A DNA stretch of 64,000 nucleotides, taken from positions 3,720,001 to 3,784,000 of the forward strand of contig JAGPXD010000003.1 of the NCBI GenBank assembly GCA_020746995.1, given 5' to 3'. The notes under the pieces were generated by a model. The model had not been told where the DNA came from, made no database searches, and was given only the letters and a program-made list of their open reading frames with translations. This document shows positions 10,592-22,068 of the stretch, piece after piece. Every line of letters starts with the position of its first letter. Positions within the stretch are counted from its first letter, which is position 1. This DNA is from Plectosphaerella cucumerina. Its lineage: Eukaryota; Ascomycota; Sordariomycetes; Glomerellales; Plectosphaerellaceae. The position numbers were made by a program, and so were the translations under genes.

Positions 10592-11107
10592 ATGCGTCGC
10601 TCCATCAAACTCCTCGCGACGCCGCGACTCCCCATGTCCCCTCTTCCCAGGACACTCCCCCTCGGCCTTCGCGCCTCCCGACTCTCGCCAGGCTCCGCCT
10701 TCGCCAGCACATCTTCCCCCAAAGAAGCCGAGAAGGCAAGCGCGCAGTCCGGCGGCTCGCGCAGCAAGGACTTCAAGGAGAAGCACGAGAAAGAGGAGCA
10801 GGAAGAGGCCGCCGCAAAGCACACCGGCAGCACCACCCTCCACGACAGCCTCGCAGAGAGCGATGCCAGGGGACGCACCGGCGGAGGAGAGCCCCTGGAG
10901 AGCTCCGACCACCCGCCTGCGCAGCCCAAAATTTGGAATGCTGGCGCGCCTGCGGAGAGGGAGAAGTTGACGGATGAGCAAAAGGCAGATGTCGATGCGC
11001 ATAATAAGGAGTTTGAGGAGAGGCATGCCCGTGCGTCGCCGGCTGAGGATGATAAGGTGGACAAGTCGTTCTGGAGCCCGGATGATGGCAAGTCGGTGAA
11101 GAAGTGA
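10592..11107 (+). CDS. Hypothetical, probably mitochondrial, charged protein
   Basis: Single-exon 171-aa protein of unknown function. The first 45 residues are Arg/Ser/Leu-rich without acidic residues ('MRRSIKLLATPRLPMSP'), a likely mitochondrial presequence. The remainder is hydrophilic: a Lys/Glu stretch 'KEKHEKEEQEEAAAKH', then 'KIWNAGAPAEREKLTDEQK' and the C-terminal 'DKSFWSPDDGKSVKK'. No fold or domain is recognised and it looks largely disordered. The ATG at 10592 has a good context (TCACCATG). Confidence 0.7.
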   Translation: MRRSIKLLATPRLPMSPLPRTLPLGLRASRLSPGSAFASTSSPKEAEKASAQSGGSRSKDFKEKHEKEEQEEAAAKHTGSTTLHDSLAESDARGRTGGGEPLESSDHPPAQPKIWNAGAPAEREKLTDEQKADVDAHNKEFEERHARASPAEDDKVDKSFWSPDDGKSVKK

Positions 11108-11859
11108 GCGGAGCATGGGATTTGCAGTATGAGGGTGTAGGAGAGGAGATGAGCACTGCTTTTTGGGGAGAAGAGGAGTTACACTGCGAAAATGTTCGGA
11201 AATGAATATGGCCTACCTATATTACCTTGACCTCGCACCACTGAAGTGTATCACTTCGCGGTTGGGTTTTTTTGGCTTCGCAATATCGGCTTGAAGATGG
11301 GCCGTTTCGATACACCGAAAAATATTGAACCATCAATCCGGAACACCAGAATGCTACCGACATCCTATCCCGCATTTCCAGAGTCCTCGGGCCCGTGAAT
11401 AATATCAGGCATCCCGCACCTACAAGTAGAGGCATATGATGCACAGTGCTCACAACACCAACCCCTAGGAGCTGGCTCCTCAAAGGGGGACACGATATCT
11501 TCAACTTCGCGATGTCCAACCATCTGGCACGCCAGCATTGTATCGCCAACATGAGAGGACTGGATTCAACAACTCAAACCATCAGTTCAAAGTCCAAAAT
11601 ACTGACATCGAATTTGTCCAAATCTGATGCCCCAGAGGCATGCCAGATCCCGGCCCGGCCCCACTCGCCGGACCAATGCCGACCCAGCGCCGGGGAGCTT
11701 CAAGACCCCGACGCTCATGCAATGTACCCCATCCTCTCCGTCCGAGACCCCTCGATCCCCATCCTTCACCGGTCGAGATCCATCTCACCAACGGCAAGCC
11801 TCCTAGCCCTCAGCTCAACGCCCAGCATCAGCCTCACCAGGGATGCCAATGCCGCCAAC
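11108..11859. other. Intergenic between 10592 gene and 11860 gene
   Basis: Contains the 3' region of the first gene and the promoter of the second. An open frame joins 11446-11859 to the following CDS, but its translation (Ser/Pro/Arg-rich, no conserved look) is better read as untranslated leader. No repeat or RNA is seen. Confidence 0.5.
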
Positions 11860-13078
11860 ATGGACTCGATACCGTTCCACCTCGTCCTGCTGCTCCTCTT
11901 CGGACTGCTCATGTTCAACCTGGACGCGAGCATAGGACAGCTCTACCGCAGCGGCTTCGTCAGACATATCCGCGAGCTTCTCGACAATGATCCGGCCTAC
12001 CTCCCGGACACGGCCGACACGGTCGTCAAGAGCTTCACCGGCGTCCGCGTCGTCGACCGTCTCCTGGTGTCCCTGAACATCATCAGCTCCAGCTTCACCG
12101 ATGGCTCCAACCCGGCCCTGCAGCTCGTCGGCTTTCACTACATCGGCCAGTCCGTCGCCCTCTACCTTCTCATCAAGATCGAGAGTCACCGGCTGGCGCA
12201 TCAGCAGAGCCCCATTCGCTTGTAAGATATCCCCAAACACACTCACCTGCAGGATCAACTGACATACTCTTAGTGCAACCCTCTGGGCCGTCGCGATGCA
12301 AGTCTGCACCATCAGCAACGTCTTCCCCCTCTACTGCATCGCCCACCTCATCACATCCTACTTCCAGCCCCGGCCCGACAGCGTCCGGTACCGCGACCCC
12401 GGCCGGCTCGTCGCCGTGCTTCCCGCCCTCCTGCCGGGCTACTTCTTCGTCACCGCCCTCGTCGGCGCTCCTTTCAAAAGCGGCGACGCCCGCCAGTGGA
12501 TCACGGCCCTCTACCAGCTCTACCCATTCTATGTCGCCTTCTTCCAGTTCCTCGCCACAAAGGCCGTCGAGCGCCTCAGCCTCGGCCAGTACCAGACTGC
12601 CACTCCGGCCGAAACGGAGCGGGACGCTCTCATGCATGTCTACGACACAGCCTACGGCCTCGCCGCCTTCACACAGTTGACCACTTATCTCGTGCTTGCC
12701 GCCGCTGCCCTACGCCCGGACCTCTTCTCAGAAGCCATCGCTGCCCGCCTGACGTGGCGCGAGGCGTTCGTGCCCACACGCCCACCTCACTCGGCCGCAC
12801 GGTGGACCACGGCCGCAGAGGTCGTGCATAACGGATACCTCTACTCGCTACTTACCCTATCCGTCACATCGATCGTGTGGGCGTACGCGCTATTCCAGCT
12901 AGGCAAGCTCAGGAACCTACGAGGGGGACGGTTCGCCGACACGGCGTGGGGGATGTTGAAGGCCACAGTCGTCGCTGGGCCGAGCGGCGCCGTCGTCGGT
13001 CTTCTCCGGGAACGGGACGAGACCGTCTTCGCGGCCCAGATCATGCTGGAGCTCGAAGACAGGAAGATGATTGTCTAG
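11860..13078 (+). CDS. Conserved fungal integral membrane protein, about 7 TM segments, function unknown
   Basis: Exons 11860-12221 and 12274-13078 (GT-AG intron, 52 nt) give 388 aa. Hydrophobic segments are near residues 5-25 ('FHLVLLLLFGLLMF'), 95-115, 122-150, 170-190, 200-222, 245-268 and 305-330. It is nearly all membrane, with one polar loop of about 60 residues after the first segment. I do not recognise a catalytic motif; similar orphan membrane proteins occur singly in many moulds. I chose 'MDSIPFHLVLLLL' as start because the hydrophobic core begins there; in-frame ATGs further upstream (for example 11722) would add a long polar Ser-rich extension. Confidence 0.78.
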
Positions 13079-14546
13079 TCGGCGTTATTCCTTTCTTCTC
13101 CGAAGATCCACGGGGCCGAGGACACGGGCCTTGTCTGCTATCCTGCTTTGGGGGACCATCTCGAGTCATCACAATCCCATTCTGTCCATCTCCATCTGCC
13201 GCCCCAAGTCAAGCGATCACCCCTTAGCGCTGTCAATCCCAGCAGATCCGGGTCCCGAAGTAGCTCGCCCTGCCTTTATCCCCACCGGAAGCGTGTGTAG
13301 TGTCTCGAAAGGCTGCGCGCGCGTGCTTGGCTCGTCAGCCAGCCACTGAGACACTTCCTTGTCCTGTCCCCGGTCCCCGTTAGGCCACGCGAGCTCTTCA
13401 TGGTCCCTAAAGCCGGCGCCATCCTCCATCTTGGGTGGCCTCTTCTGTCGAAGTCGACTGATTCTCCGGGCGCCACTGTCAACCGGCGCGGACAAGCGTC
13501 CGCCTGGCGCGGGTGCCTCGCCTACGGGTGCAGTCTGGACCGGTCACGCTGAGTCGCGGACGATTGGGACGATCGAATCGCACGGACGCCCCATCAGGGC
13601 CGAACAGGAGGGGAGAGGAGACGAAAGGCAAAGAAGAGGCAGGCTCGGCTCTCGGCAGCTGTCCAATCGACGGCGGCTCATCAGCTTCAGTCCTGATTCG
13701 GTGATGGCTTCACGTCTCCTTGGGGGTTAGACCACGAAGCACGCGCCACCGTGCAAACCTTCACCCCCCGGACCATCCCGCATTCAGCTCCCCTTCGTCT
13801 GAGTGAGCCCGACGAAAAGGTCCGGGACACGGATCGACCATGTGTGGCGTCCCCCCCGCTCGCGATCGCACGTCCAGGTGATTCGTCGTGTCCACGTTAC
13901 ACGACTCCATCACCACCGTCGTGTCCCGCAGTCTAACCCGCCCAGACACGTTCCTCCGAGGGGAGAGGAATGCCGGGAAGGGGTGATCTACGACCCTAGG
14001 CGATCATGTCAGAGATTGTGATGCCCGTTCGCGAGTTCCCATGACCATCCCAGAAGGAGAGTGCGGCCGAGAAGCTCCAGCGCCCCCCTCCCTCTCCCTA
14101 CGGCCGACACGTGTTTGAGCCCGCGCTACGCAGCGCCGTTCCTGGGCTCGGGCCACCCCAACTGCAGCTGGCCGCGATGCAGCCACCAACGGGGAGTGGT
14201 GGAGGGGGGGACTGGTCTCAGTTGAGGATGGGGCGGCCGGCGCAAAGGCAGGGAATCTCTCGCTGAAAAAGCAATATGGTGCAGCGGCAGGCGCTCATGC
14301 AGATCGGCCGGGACCGTCCCTTGCCGCCCAGGTCATATATCAGCGCCATGTGGCGCCCTGTCATGGAAACGCTGGCCTTGTTCTCCTCTTCTTCCTCTTT
14401 CCCAGCCGTTCATCTCGTGGGTAGACTAATCCAGCCGTCCGACATTCCTTCGAATCCTTCCCGTTGCTGGGTCCCCTCTTGACACACGCCACCACCAACG
14501 GACGACTTCACATTCATCTTGAACTTCATCATCACCTCTCACCACG
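13079..14546. other. Intergenic, 1.5 kb, promoter of the RGS gene
   Basis: No convincing coding frame on either strand; short frames here are Arg/Pro/Ser-rich with no conserved look. Probably the 3' UTR of the membrane protein gene and a long promoter and leader of the RGS gene. No repeats of note. Confidence 0.55.
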
Positions 14547-15923
14547 ATGAGGCTACCTACTTGGCTTCGCTGGTACAAGAAGCCGGCTTACAGGGACATC
14601 AAGGAGTACTCGTCGGCTGTCAGGTCGGGTCAGCGGTCACTCTCCCCTGATGGTCGGAATGCTGGACTCATCCCCCGCATTTGAGCCTTGAGAGGGTGCT
14701 CGACAACAAAACATGTATGTGGCAGCCCTTTGTTGTTCATCAACATCGACTGACTTCCATCCAGGTAGCCCGATGAGCTTGTACGACTTCTACATGTACC
14801 TTCGGCACATCGAGTTCTCCCCTGAGAACCTCGAGTTCTATCTATGGTACGACTTCACCCTCTCACCCTTGCTAAACATCATCTCACATGTGTGATCAGG
14901 TTCAAGAATTACGAAGCCCGATGGGCAAAGCACGCCAGTCGTGAGGAGCTGGGCTTCACCGAAGAGAAGACCCCGACATTCACCATGGCCCACGCCAACT
15001 CATCCGAGGAGGAGCTGCGTGCGAGCGAGCAATCATCATCCCCTTACGAGGTCTCCCAGATGGAGCTCGCGAGCCAGCCCATCAACCAGATCATCCAAGC
15101 CGCCATCCCCTCCGCCGCCTGCATGGCCGTCACGCGCCCCAAGCCGACCGCCGTTGACCGCCTCAAGTCTTTCGCCAACTTCATGTCACCCACCTCAGCA
15201 CCTTCCTGCCAGCTCGCCGGCCTCGGGGACATTGGCGTGATCCAGGGCTTCGATGCCCGCGAGGAGCTCGACTCGGTCATCCAGCTCTACCTGCTCCCCT
15301 CCTCCCCGAAGGAGCTCAACATCCCCCCTGCCATGCGCGACGCTGCCCTCGCGGCGCTCGAGAACTCGGCGTCCACCGACCCGCGTCACCTCGCCCCCAT
15401 TGCCGCACACGTCCACGCCCTCCTGCGCACATGCTCGCACCCCAACTTCCTCCGCCTGGGCGTTGCCAACGGCACCCTCGAGACCGTCTGCGTTGCCACC
15501 TCCCTGGGCATCGTCCTGACCACCGTCGGCTTCCTCTTCACTTTCATCCGTGGCTTCGTCCCCTTCACCGGCGCCCACTCGCGCTGGAACCTCTTCGGAG
15601 CTTGGGGCTTCTGGTTTATCGGCCTTTCTTTCATCCTCTCGGGGCTGAGAGGAAGTTGTTTCTTCCTGCTGCTGTTCTCCCGCCGCCAGCCCCTGCCGTG
15701 GGAGCGGTTTGACGACAACGCGTCCGTCTCGTCAAATCGTTCAAGCATCACAAAGGTCATCGGCCGTCTGATGATCTTCGATCGGAAGATGCGCGTCAAG
15801 GATGTGCATCTGCGCCGCCTGCAGAGGAAGATTGTGCTGCAGAGTTTGTTGTGGGGGGCTGTCTTTGCAAGCATAGGGGTCTTGGTCTTCATATTCCTGC
15901 CCATGTGGAAAGAGACTGTGTAA
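14547..15923 (+). CDS. RGS-domain membrane protein, Rax1-like
   Basis: Regulator of G-protein signalling fold followed by C-terminal membrane segments, the architecture of yeast Rax1 and Aspergillus RgsB-type proteins. Exons are 14547-14623, 14686-14714 (a 29-nt microexon), 14765-14846 and 14900-15923, giving 403 aa. All three introns are GT-AG. Splicing rebuilds 'SSAVSLERVLDNKTCSPM' and 'LYDFYMYLRHIEFSPENLEF', the typical RGS helices 3-4. The central RGS half is interrupted by a polar insert (about residues 80-190) and resumes at 'DIGVIQGFDAREELDSVIQ'. Three membrane segments follow: about residues 238-260, 272-300 and 370-395. Rax1 proteins act in cell polarity and G-protein signalling; that role is transferred from the family. 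Confidence 0.85.
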
Positions 15924-16158
15924 TGGGAGAATACGGTGAGACGGGAGGCAACACGTACAAACGATTGGATGAAAATAGCTTCATTTCTGGATTTCTAGCA
16001 GGCAAGGCATGGAAAGGCATGCTTTGATTTGAACACCGCAAGAGGGTATCAATACAGCACTCTTCATTGTCCATTCGTCGCCAGTTGAGCCGAGTGCAAA
16101 GGGCAATTTCTCTGTGTTGATGTGCCGAGATGCAGACCTGCGAGCCAACGCCACATGT

Positions 16159-18299
16159 CTACACAACAGTCGACCGGGGAGCCGCCTGCTTCTCGCTCTG
16201 GGGAACTTCGGTCTCCTCCGAAACCTGAGTCTGGGCCGCCCGCCTCTTATCGTCTTCTTGCTGCAACTTAACGTTCTTATTGAACAGCATCATGATGAGC
16301 AGGGGTGCCGAAAGCGCGAGCGATGCCGTGGCGAGGGTCTGCTGCGTCTGGCGGTAGCTCAGGTTGATGGCCTCCCGAATTGGAGTGCCTTTCTCGTACT
16401 TTTGCGCAATGACAATGGACCGGAAGATGGCAAAGGCATTGGACTTCTCGCTCTCAGGTAGGTTGCTACCCAGACGGCGGGGAAGGACGGTATTCCAGAT
16501 GGCTCCGCTGATGCTAGGGGGTTGTCAGCGAATGTATCGAGCTGGAAGAATTAGACGAAGCCTACCTGTTTCCCAAATTGGCGCCGAAGCCAGAAGACGA
16601 CAGGAAGAAGGCAGTAGCCATGCCAATTTCGTGGTCAGGGACGGCAGCCTGGAGAGCCACTTGCAAGGGAATTTGCGCGAAACCACGTCCGAGACCAAGG
16701 AGGACCTGGCCGGTGGTCAGGGCGGCCTCGTTGGCCACACGGGCACCGTCAATGTTGGTGAAGTAAATCGGGAGACCGTTAGCCAGAGCAACCAGGACGC
16801 AGCCGATGATGATGAAGGGCTTGGTGTGCTTGACGAAGCGGATGGCCACACCGATGACCAGACCACCCAAGTTCAGGGCGACTCTCCTGGCGTTGCTTCA
16901 AGGGGTCAGCAGGGATGACAGGGCGGGTGAAATAGGGGAACTCACTCGATGCGGACGGCATGGCCGGGAGAGAAGCCGCCAGCCACTTGCAGGAAGGACG
17001 AGGCAAAGGCGCGGTAAGTGGAATCGGACATGGCGATCAGACAGACCGAAGCGCAGGCCAGCAGGACGTTGCGGTTCTTAATCATACGCAGAGGCACGAT
17101 GGGGTTCTTCGCGAACTTGCCATCCCAGACGAGGAAAGCGACGAAGGTGAGGACACCGATGACGATGAGGATGATGGACGACGGCTCGCTCCAACGCTCC
17201 GTATTCCTGCGACCGGTGATCGATACAGGAAGCAAGGTCATGGAGAGACCGGCCATCAGGAGGAAAGCACCAGGCATGTCAAGCTTGATCCAGAGGATGT
17301 GGTAGAGCCTGGTGCGCAGAGAAGCGCCCTCGGGAACTCCAGCGGAGGCACGCAGGGGAAGACGGTGGTAGGTGATGCCCTGCTTGCGACCGCGGCGCTC
17401 CATGAAGAGCATGATGGCGATAGTGGGCAGGGCGCAGAACGGCATGATGGCGGCCCACATACCGAAGCCCCAGCGCCAGGAGGAGTTGAGTAGCATGTGC
17501 TCGCCGAGGTAAGTGCCGGCATAGAGGGTGGGGAGGGCGGCGAGAGACTCAGGCAGGGTGAAGAGGAAGCCTCTGTTGATGAGAGAGGTGGTGTCGGCGA
17601 TGAAGATCTGCTCAGTGATGGTCCACCAGGTGTCGCCGAATGATTCGAAGATGCCGCCGGCCTGGTTAGGTGTCAGCTGGAGGGGCCTATAGGGTTGCCA
17701 AAGGGGTGTTTACCAGGTAGGTCTCGACGTTGCGGCATGCTGCGTAGAGGACGTTGGCCAGGGCCATGCTGATAGCAGCACCAGCGAACCCTTGAGGACG
17801 GCCGATGTGCTAAGCACTTTGTCAGTTTTGTGATCAAGTGCAACAGGGCAGTCGACGTACATCGGCGACCTTGGCCAGCAGGGGGTATCCCACGATACGG
17901 ACGATACCGTGGACGATGTTGGCCGTGGCGATGAGGGAGTGGCCCTGGAAGTGGCTAGTGGCGTAAGGATCGTAAACACCGGCCGATGAAGCAGCAAACA
18001 CCATACTGAAGTTCATCAGGAAGAGACTACACCGTGTCAGTGTGCGCGGCGGTCAATGGCAGCTGGTTTTGGGACGCTCACCCGCAGAAGACAGCGATTA
18101 GAGGTCCCTTTGTCCAGATCCTGCGAATGGCCTCAGTCGGCAGCGAAGACGCCATGTCGGCGGGCACCATCTCGACCTTCTCGGTTTCCTCGGCGCCGGG
18201 AGCAGTGTCAGATCCCGTGTCCTTCTTCTCATCCCGCTCCTGGACCGGGGTTGAAGCCGGGTTGATGTCGTCAGTAGCCGGGGCCATCGTGAAAACCAA
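16159..18299 (-). CDS. Siderophore-iron MFS transporter (ARN/SIT family)
   Basis: Plasma-membrane proton symporter for ferric siderophores, 626 aa from 18299 (622 if the second ATG at 18287 is used). Exons are 18299-18082, 18026-17861, 17809-17714, 17661-16946, 16895-16566 and 16513-16159; all joins keep frame. A polar N-tail of about 65 residues precedes 14 likely membrane segments. SIT-type landmarks are 'GYPLLAKVADVHIGRP', 'RNVETYLAGGIFESFGDTWW', 'WWTITEQIFIADTTSLINRG' and the late loop 'SSGFGANLGNSISGAIWNT'. The family imports host or foreign siderophores; the exact ligand is not readable. An SreA-type site at 18480-18488 in its promoter fits iron repression. Confidence 0.93.
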
Positions 18300-18836
18300 G
18301 TCAAAAGAGGTGCTTGCTCGAACTTCCCAGAGGGGCAGGACGTTCTGCCCTCTTTATTTCTCCCGGCCTGCCGACAGGCCAAGCATCGGGGCGTCAGTGA
18401 TGCCGACCGTGGCGTGGTCTTGGCACACGCCCTGCCTGTGTCTTCCGCCCGAAGCGATGCGCGATCCCTGCTCGAAATCTTATCTGATCATCACTGACCG
18501 GCTTCCATTGGGCATGCCCGGGGACCGCTACCCACGGGGCGTTGGACGGTGTGGGGGAATACGCAGAAAGTTTCTAATGAGCGGTTGACTTCATTTGTCA
18601 TGTACTTCTTGCCGAGGGGAGGATGCCGGGGGATGGACTCGGGGAAAATGCCTCAGTACCCTTCTCCCGCTGTCATGTAAAACCTCCGCGGCTGCCAGCC
18701 GAGTAGCGTCGTGTCGACTAGCCCCGAGATGGCCTCATGGACCCATGTTTCCGAGGGACCCGGTGTCGGTGCTGGCACAACCCTTGCCATTGTCCGCCTG
18801 TACGCTTCGTCTTCCCCCCTCCTCTCCTGCTTCCCG
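18300..18836. other. Promoter region of the siderophore transporter
   Basis: Lies between two genes on the same minus strand. It holds an SreA/Fep1-type GATA site at 18480-18488. No coding frame is supported. Confidence 0.6.
18480..18488 (-). promoter_or_regulatory. SreA/Fep1-type iron-responsive GATA site
   Basis: The minus strand reads ATCAGATAA, an exact match to the ATCWGATAA consensus of the iron-repressor GATA factor SreA. It lies 181 bp upstream of the siderophore transporter ATG and in the correct promoter. Confidence 0.7.
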
Positions 18837-19828
18837 CTATTCCTCCTCGTCCGAGTTCTCGACACTCGGTTGCTTGTACTTCACCGGCGGAGCCTCGCCT
18901 TCTTTCCCTGGCATACCCTCTTGATCCGATTGTCCCTGGGAACTTGTCGGTGACTGAGCTCTGCTGCCCTCCGACGGAGTTCCGACCCGGGTGCTCCCGC
19001 CCTCAGAGTCCAGCTTTGACCGGATCTTCTCAGGCATCTCTCTCGGGGCAGGAGCTGGGTCTGATGGCTGCGCCGTATCACCGGCCTCCTTCTCCGGCCG
19101 TGTCGAGCCTGTTGCCGCTTCTGCCCGTTGAGGCTCCGGCGCCGGTGTCGGCGCGGGCGGCAGCTGCGCCTGCATCACCGGCTTCTGCACCCTCATCTCC
19201 TTCCGCTGCAGCTCAATCTCGATCACCACCCGGTCCGGGCCGAGCTTCCCCAGCAGAGCGTCGCCGTCAACATCAAAGTACAGGCCCCATACGCCACCCT
19301 CCTCCAAGACGGCGCAGAAGCCCTCCCAGCCAGCGAACGTCAGCCGCTTCTCCTGCCTCGTGCAATCCCACGGGCCCGTGAGGTGGCCGTCCGACACGAC
19401 CCTGACGCCGAAGCTCATCTGGTAGGTGTATCGGTTGATGAAGATCCAGTTCATTATTGGCGCCGAGTCGGTGATGGAGCTCACGAGCCCTGAAAACCGC
19501 GACTCTGGGTAGGGGAGGTAGTACCCCTCGAAGGGGTGGCCGAAAGGTGCGCCATGGACGGGGTTGGTGTCGGCATAGAGCTGCAGTCGTGCCAGTGTCA
19601 GTGATAGTCGACCATGATGTGGGAAGCCGTCAAACTTACCCTGTCGCCAGAAAGGACCACGCTTCTCCCCTCCAGGTAGGGGCTGAACTGAGAGGACTTG
19701 AGGCAGTGGATCTTGAGGTTGTTCTTGCGGCTGCGATGCTCCTCGCGCCGCCCCTTGGCCTGCGAGGCCTTGATGCCCTCAGAGACGCCAAAGACGCCTG
19801 CAAAGCCGATGAGAAGGGAAAGAGGCAT
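18837..19828 (-). CDS. Conserved fungal hypothetical protein
   Basis: Exons 19828-19640 and 19580-18837 give 310 aa; the 59-nt GT-AG intron falls between codons. The N-terminus 'MPLSLLIGFAGVFGVSEGIK' is a short hydrophobic stretch followed by basic residues, like a signal anchor. Residues 60-200 look like a compact beta-rich domain ('RLTFAGWEGFCAVLEEGG' followed by 'YFDVDGDAL'). The last 100 residues are Pro/Glu/Ser-rich and disordered, ending in acidic 'NSDEEE'. I recognise no catalytic motif. The frame extends upstream to an ATG at 19903, but the added residues have no conserved character. Confidence 0.75.
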
Positions 19829-20627
19829 TGTCGTCCAGCGATGTGGTATGAAGGCAGGCCAGGAAAGTTGCGCCGCAAGAATCGAAAGATGGCTCCTCAG
19901 CAACCATGTCGTCAGACATCAATGCAGTCCAGATGCCCCGAGTTGTTTTATCAGCCGGGGTTCCAACTAAGGCGAGTCCTCCCCAGTTCAGGTCGAGGCC
20001 CAGCCATCAGCAGTGCGAGGTGTGACATGGCCGCGACAATCCTCGACGAGAGGACCCGCGATGTTGAAGGACCGTCCGTTGCAGCAGCGCACGCCTATCA
20101 GACGATAAACAACAGAGGCAAGGCGACCCTGCGTTCGGCTCCAGCGACTCCCCGGCCAGGGTAGCAGCATGTCACCTCCTCTCAGACCCCTGATCCGCCC
20201 CAACTCCAGGCGCACAGGCACCATGTCGCCCCCTGGAAGACCAGAACGCAACCCCTGAGACGCCAACATCCCGGCACCGTCACACAGCACTGGCCGCATC
20301 GTACCATCTCGTCGATTTTCCAGATGTTCTCTGAAGAGCCCTGCATTGTTTGCATTGACCGATGGCATCTCCACCATCGGAATGCCCCTGATCGGACGGT
20401 CGACTCCTCATCGTCACCGACCACCCCGTTGTTTCGACATTGGACGACACTCGTCCAAATGGTTCGAGGGGGTTGACGCTTCGACGTCCACTCGGCCGGC
20501 CCGAATGCAAACTCGCAGGAATGATCCAAGGGAGATGGATATCTACATCGCCCTATCTATACTACACGGGGTGTAAGGGGGATGCCAGGACCGGAGAAGG
20601 CATAAAAATGACGCTTTCTCCCGCTTC
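19829..20627. other. Intergenic, divergent promoters
   Basis: Separates the minus-strand unknown gene from the plus-strand Ser-rich gene. A TATA-like CATAAAAAT lies at about 20600. Short antisense frames have no supporting feature. Confidence 0.5.
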
Positions 20628-21623
20628 ATGTTTACAATGGCTTCTAGTATCATCACACGCTCAACTCACTCCCCTTCACACAGATCTTCTAATTCCCTCG
20701 GAGCTGGCTCCTTCACTACATCCTATCCTTCCACCCCTCGACCATCATCACCAGAACACCTCAACCCCAGATCCGGTCTCAAAAGACGGTCAACGAATCC
20801 CATTTCAAGCACAGTCCCGCCACAACCTTCCTCCTCATCCTCCTCTCCTGCTCCCCTGCGCCGATCTCTCTCCTTCAAGGTTCCCCTTCGTGTGTCCACC
20901 GACTCCTCCCCATTTCCCTCCCAGAACCGTGCCCGCGCACAGTCTCTCCCACAACAGGCCGAAGCCCAACCTCCATCATCCCGCCGCCATTCCAAACGCT
21001 TCTCGCTCATATCCATCGGCGAGCTCGCACCAGCCCAAACACCACCCCTCGAGGACTCCCGCTCATCAAGTCCAACCCTCTCAGCGAAATCTCTTGAAGA
21101 GCAATTTCTCCTTGACCGAGGTCTCATCTTGTCCGAATCAGTCGACGAATCAAAAACGAAAGAAGAACTCCAGAGCTCCCTGCAGGAACGAGTCGTCAAG
21201 TACCTTACCAGCATCAACATGTCGTCCGCCAAGTAAGTCGTGAGTTTCTAGCTGGTGGCTTCCGCCGCTGACAATCAACCTTCCCTTACAGTCAGAAGAC
21301 TACCCCTGAGCTGGAGCGCGCTCCCTCGAACTTCCAGCCCACGTACCAGGGAAGCCCCAACGGTAGCAAGGCCCTCACTGGTCCCGGCCTGCCCATGCCT
21401 GGTCTCTCCGGCCCTCCAAACGGCCCCATTGGTATGTTTCCTGGACCTTCTTGCTCATTTTCTCTCGCTGACCCAGCATTTAGGCAACCTCCTCAAGGGA
21501 GCTGTCGGCGAGGATGGAAAGCTTAAGGATGCCGGCCTGATGGTCGGTATCAAGCTGGACCTCGAGGCCGAGGTGCACCTCACGGCCCGCGTTCGCGGTG
21601 ACGTTCTCGTCGGATTGTACTAG
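20628..21623 (+). CDS. Ser/Pro-rich hypothetical protein with conserved small C-terminal module
   Basis: Exons 20628-21232, 21292-21431 and 21484-21623 give 294 aa. The first 200 residues are Ser/Pro/Arg-rich and probably phosphorylated or disordered ('RRSLSFKVPLR', 'RRHSKRFSLISIGELAP'), ending in a helical stretch 'LEEQFLLDRGLILSESVDES'. The last 95 residues form a separate-looking module: 'TTPELERAPSNFQPTYQG', a Gly/Pro linker, 'NLLKGAVGEDGKLKDAGL' and the end 'LTARVRGDVLVGLY'. An internal ATG at 21219 ('MSSANQKTTPEL') would make that module alone (about 97 aa) and may be the true start, with the upstream part as a separate or extended product. Function unknown. Confidence 0.6.
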
Positions 21624-21877
21624 GTGTCCTTGGCACATCATGAGAGAGGCTGTAGCAGCTAGGAACAAACTTGGTCGGCGCAACGGATCGAACGGACTGT
21701 CAGCCGGCATGTGCTGACGCCCGGTTGTGTCACGACGCGGCGTTTTGCAGCGGACTTGTATTCATAGAGTGTCCGCCGTTCGTATTCTATACCACTTGCA
21801 GCATTTATCCAACCTTCCGTCAGACACTACCTGTACCTCAACCTGACCAGCTTCTGGCTCGATCCCGGACCTTGGGC

Positions 21878-21882
21878 AAAAA
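21878..21882 (-). terminator. RNA polymerase III terminator of tRNA-Phe
   Basis: A run of five A on the plus strand (TTTTT on the minus strand) begins 12 bases beyond the 3' end of the tRNA. Confidence 0.65.
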
Positions 21883-21893
21883 GTAAAGTCCAT

Positions 21894-21983
21894 TGTGGCT
21901 TGCCTGGATCGAACAGGCGACCTTTCGATGTCGTGATTGAAGTTGACTTCAGTCGAACGCTACTCCCACTGAGCTAAAGCCAC
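21894..21983 (-). tRNA. tRNA-Phe (GAA anticodon) with 17-nt intron
   Basis: From 21983 down, acceptor stem GTGGCTT pairs perfectly with AAGCCAC, with discriminator A at 21894. D-arm GCTC...TAGC has one mismatch. Anticodon stem TTCGA/TCGAA and T-arm GCCTG/CAGGC with loop TTCGATC pair fully. The anticodon loop reads CTGAAG, then a 17-nt intron (TCAACTTCAATCACGAC), then A, placing anticodon GAA with the intron one base downstream, the standard position. Fungal tRNA-Phe genes commonly carry such introns. Confidence 0.92.
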
Positions 21984-22068
21984 ATAGTTAAGGAGATGGG
22001 TCTGTGGTGGAGATTTCCTGGTCCTCCAGTCTGGTCTCTCCTGTGACCGAACGCTGTCGTTGATCTGT

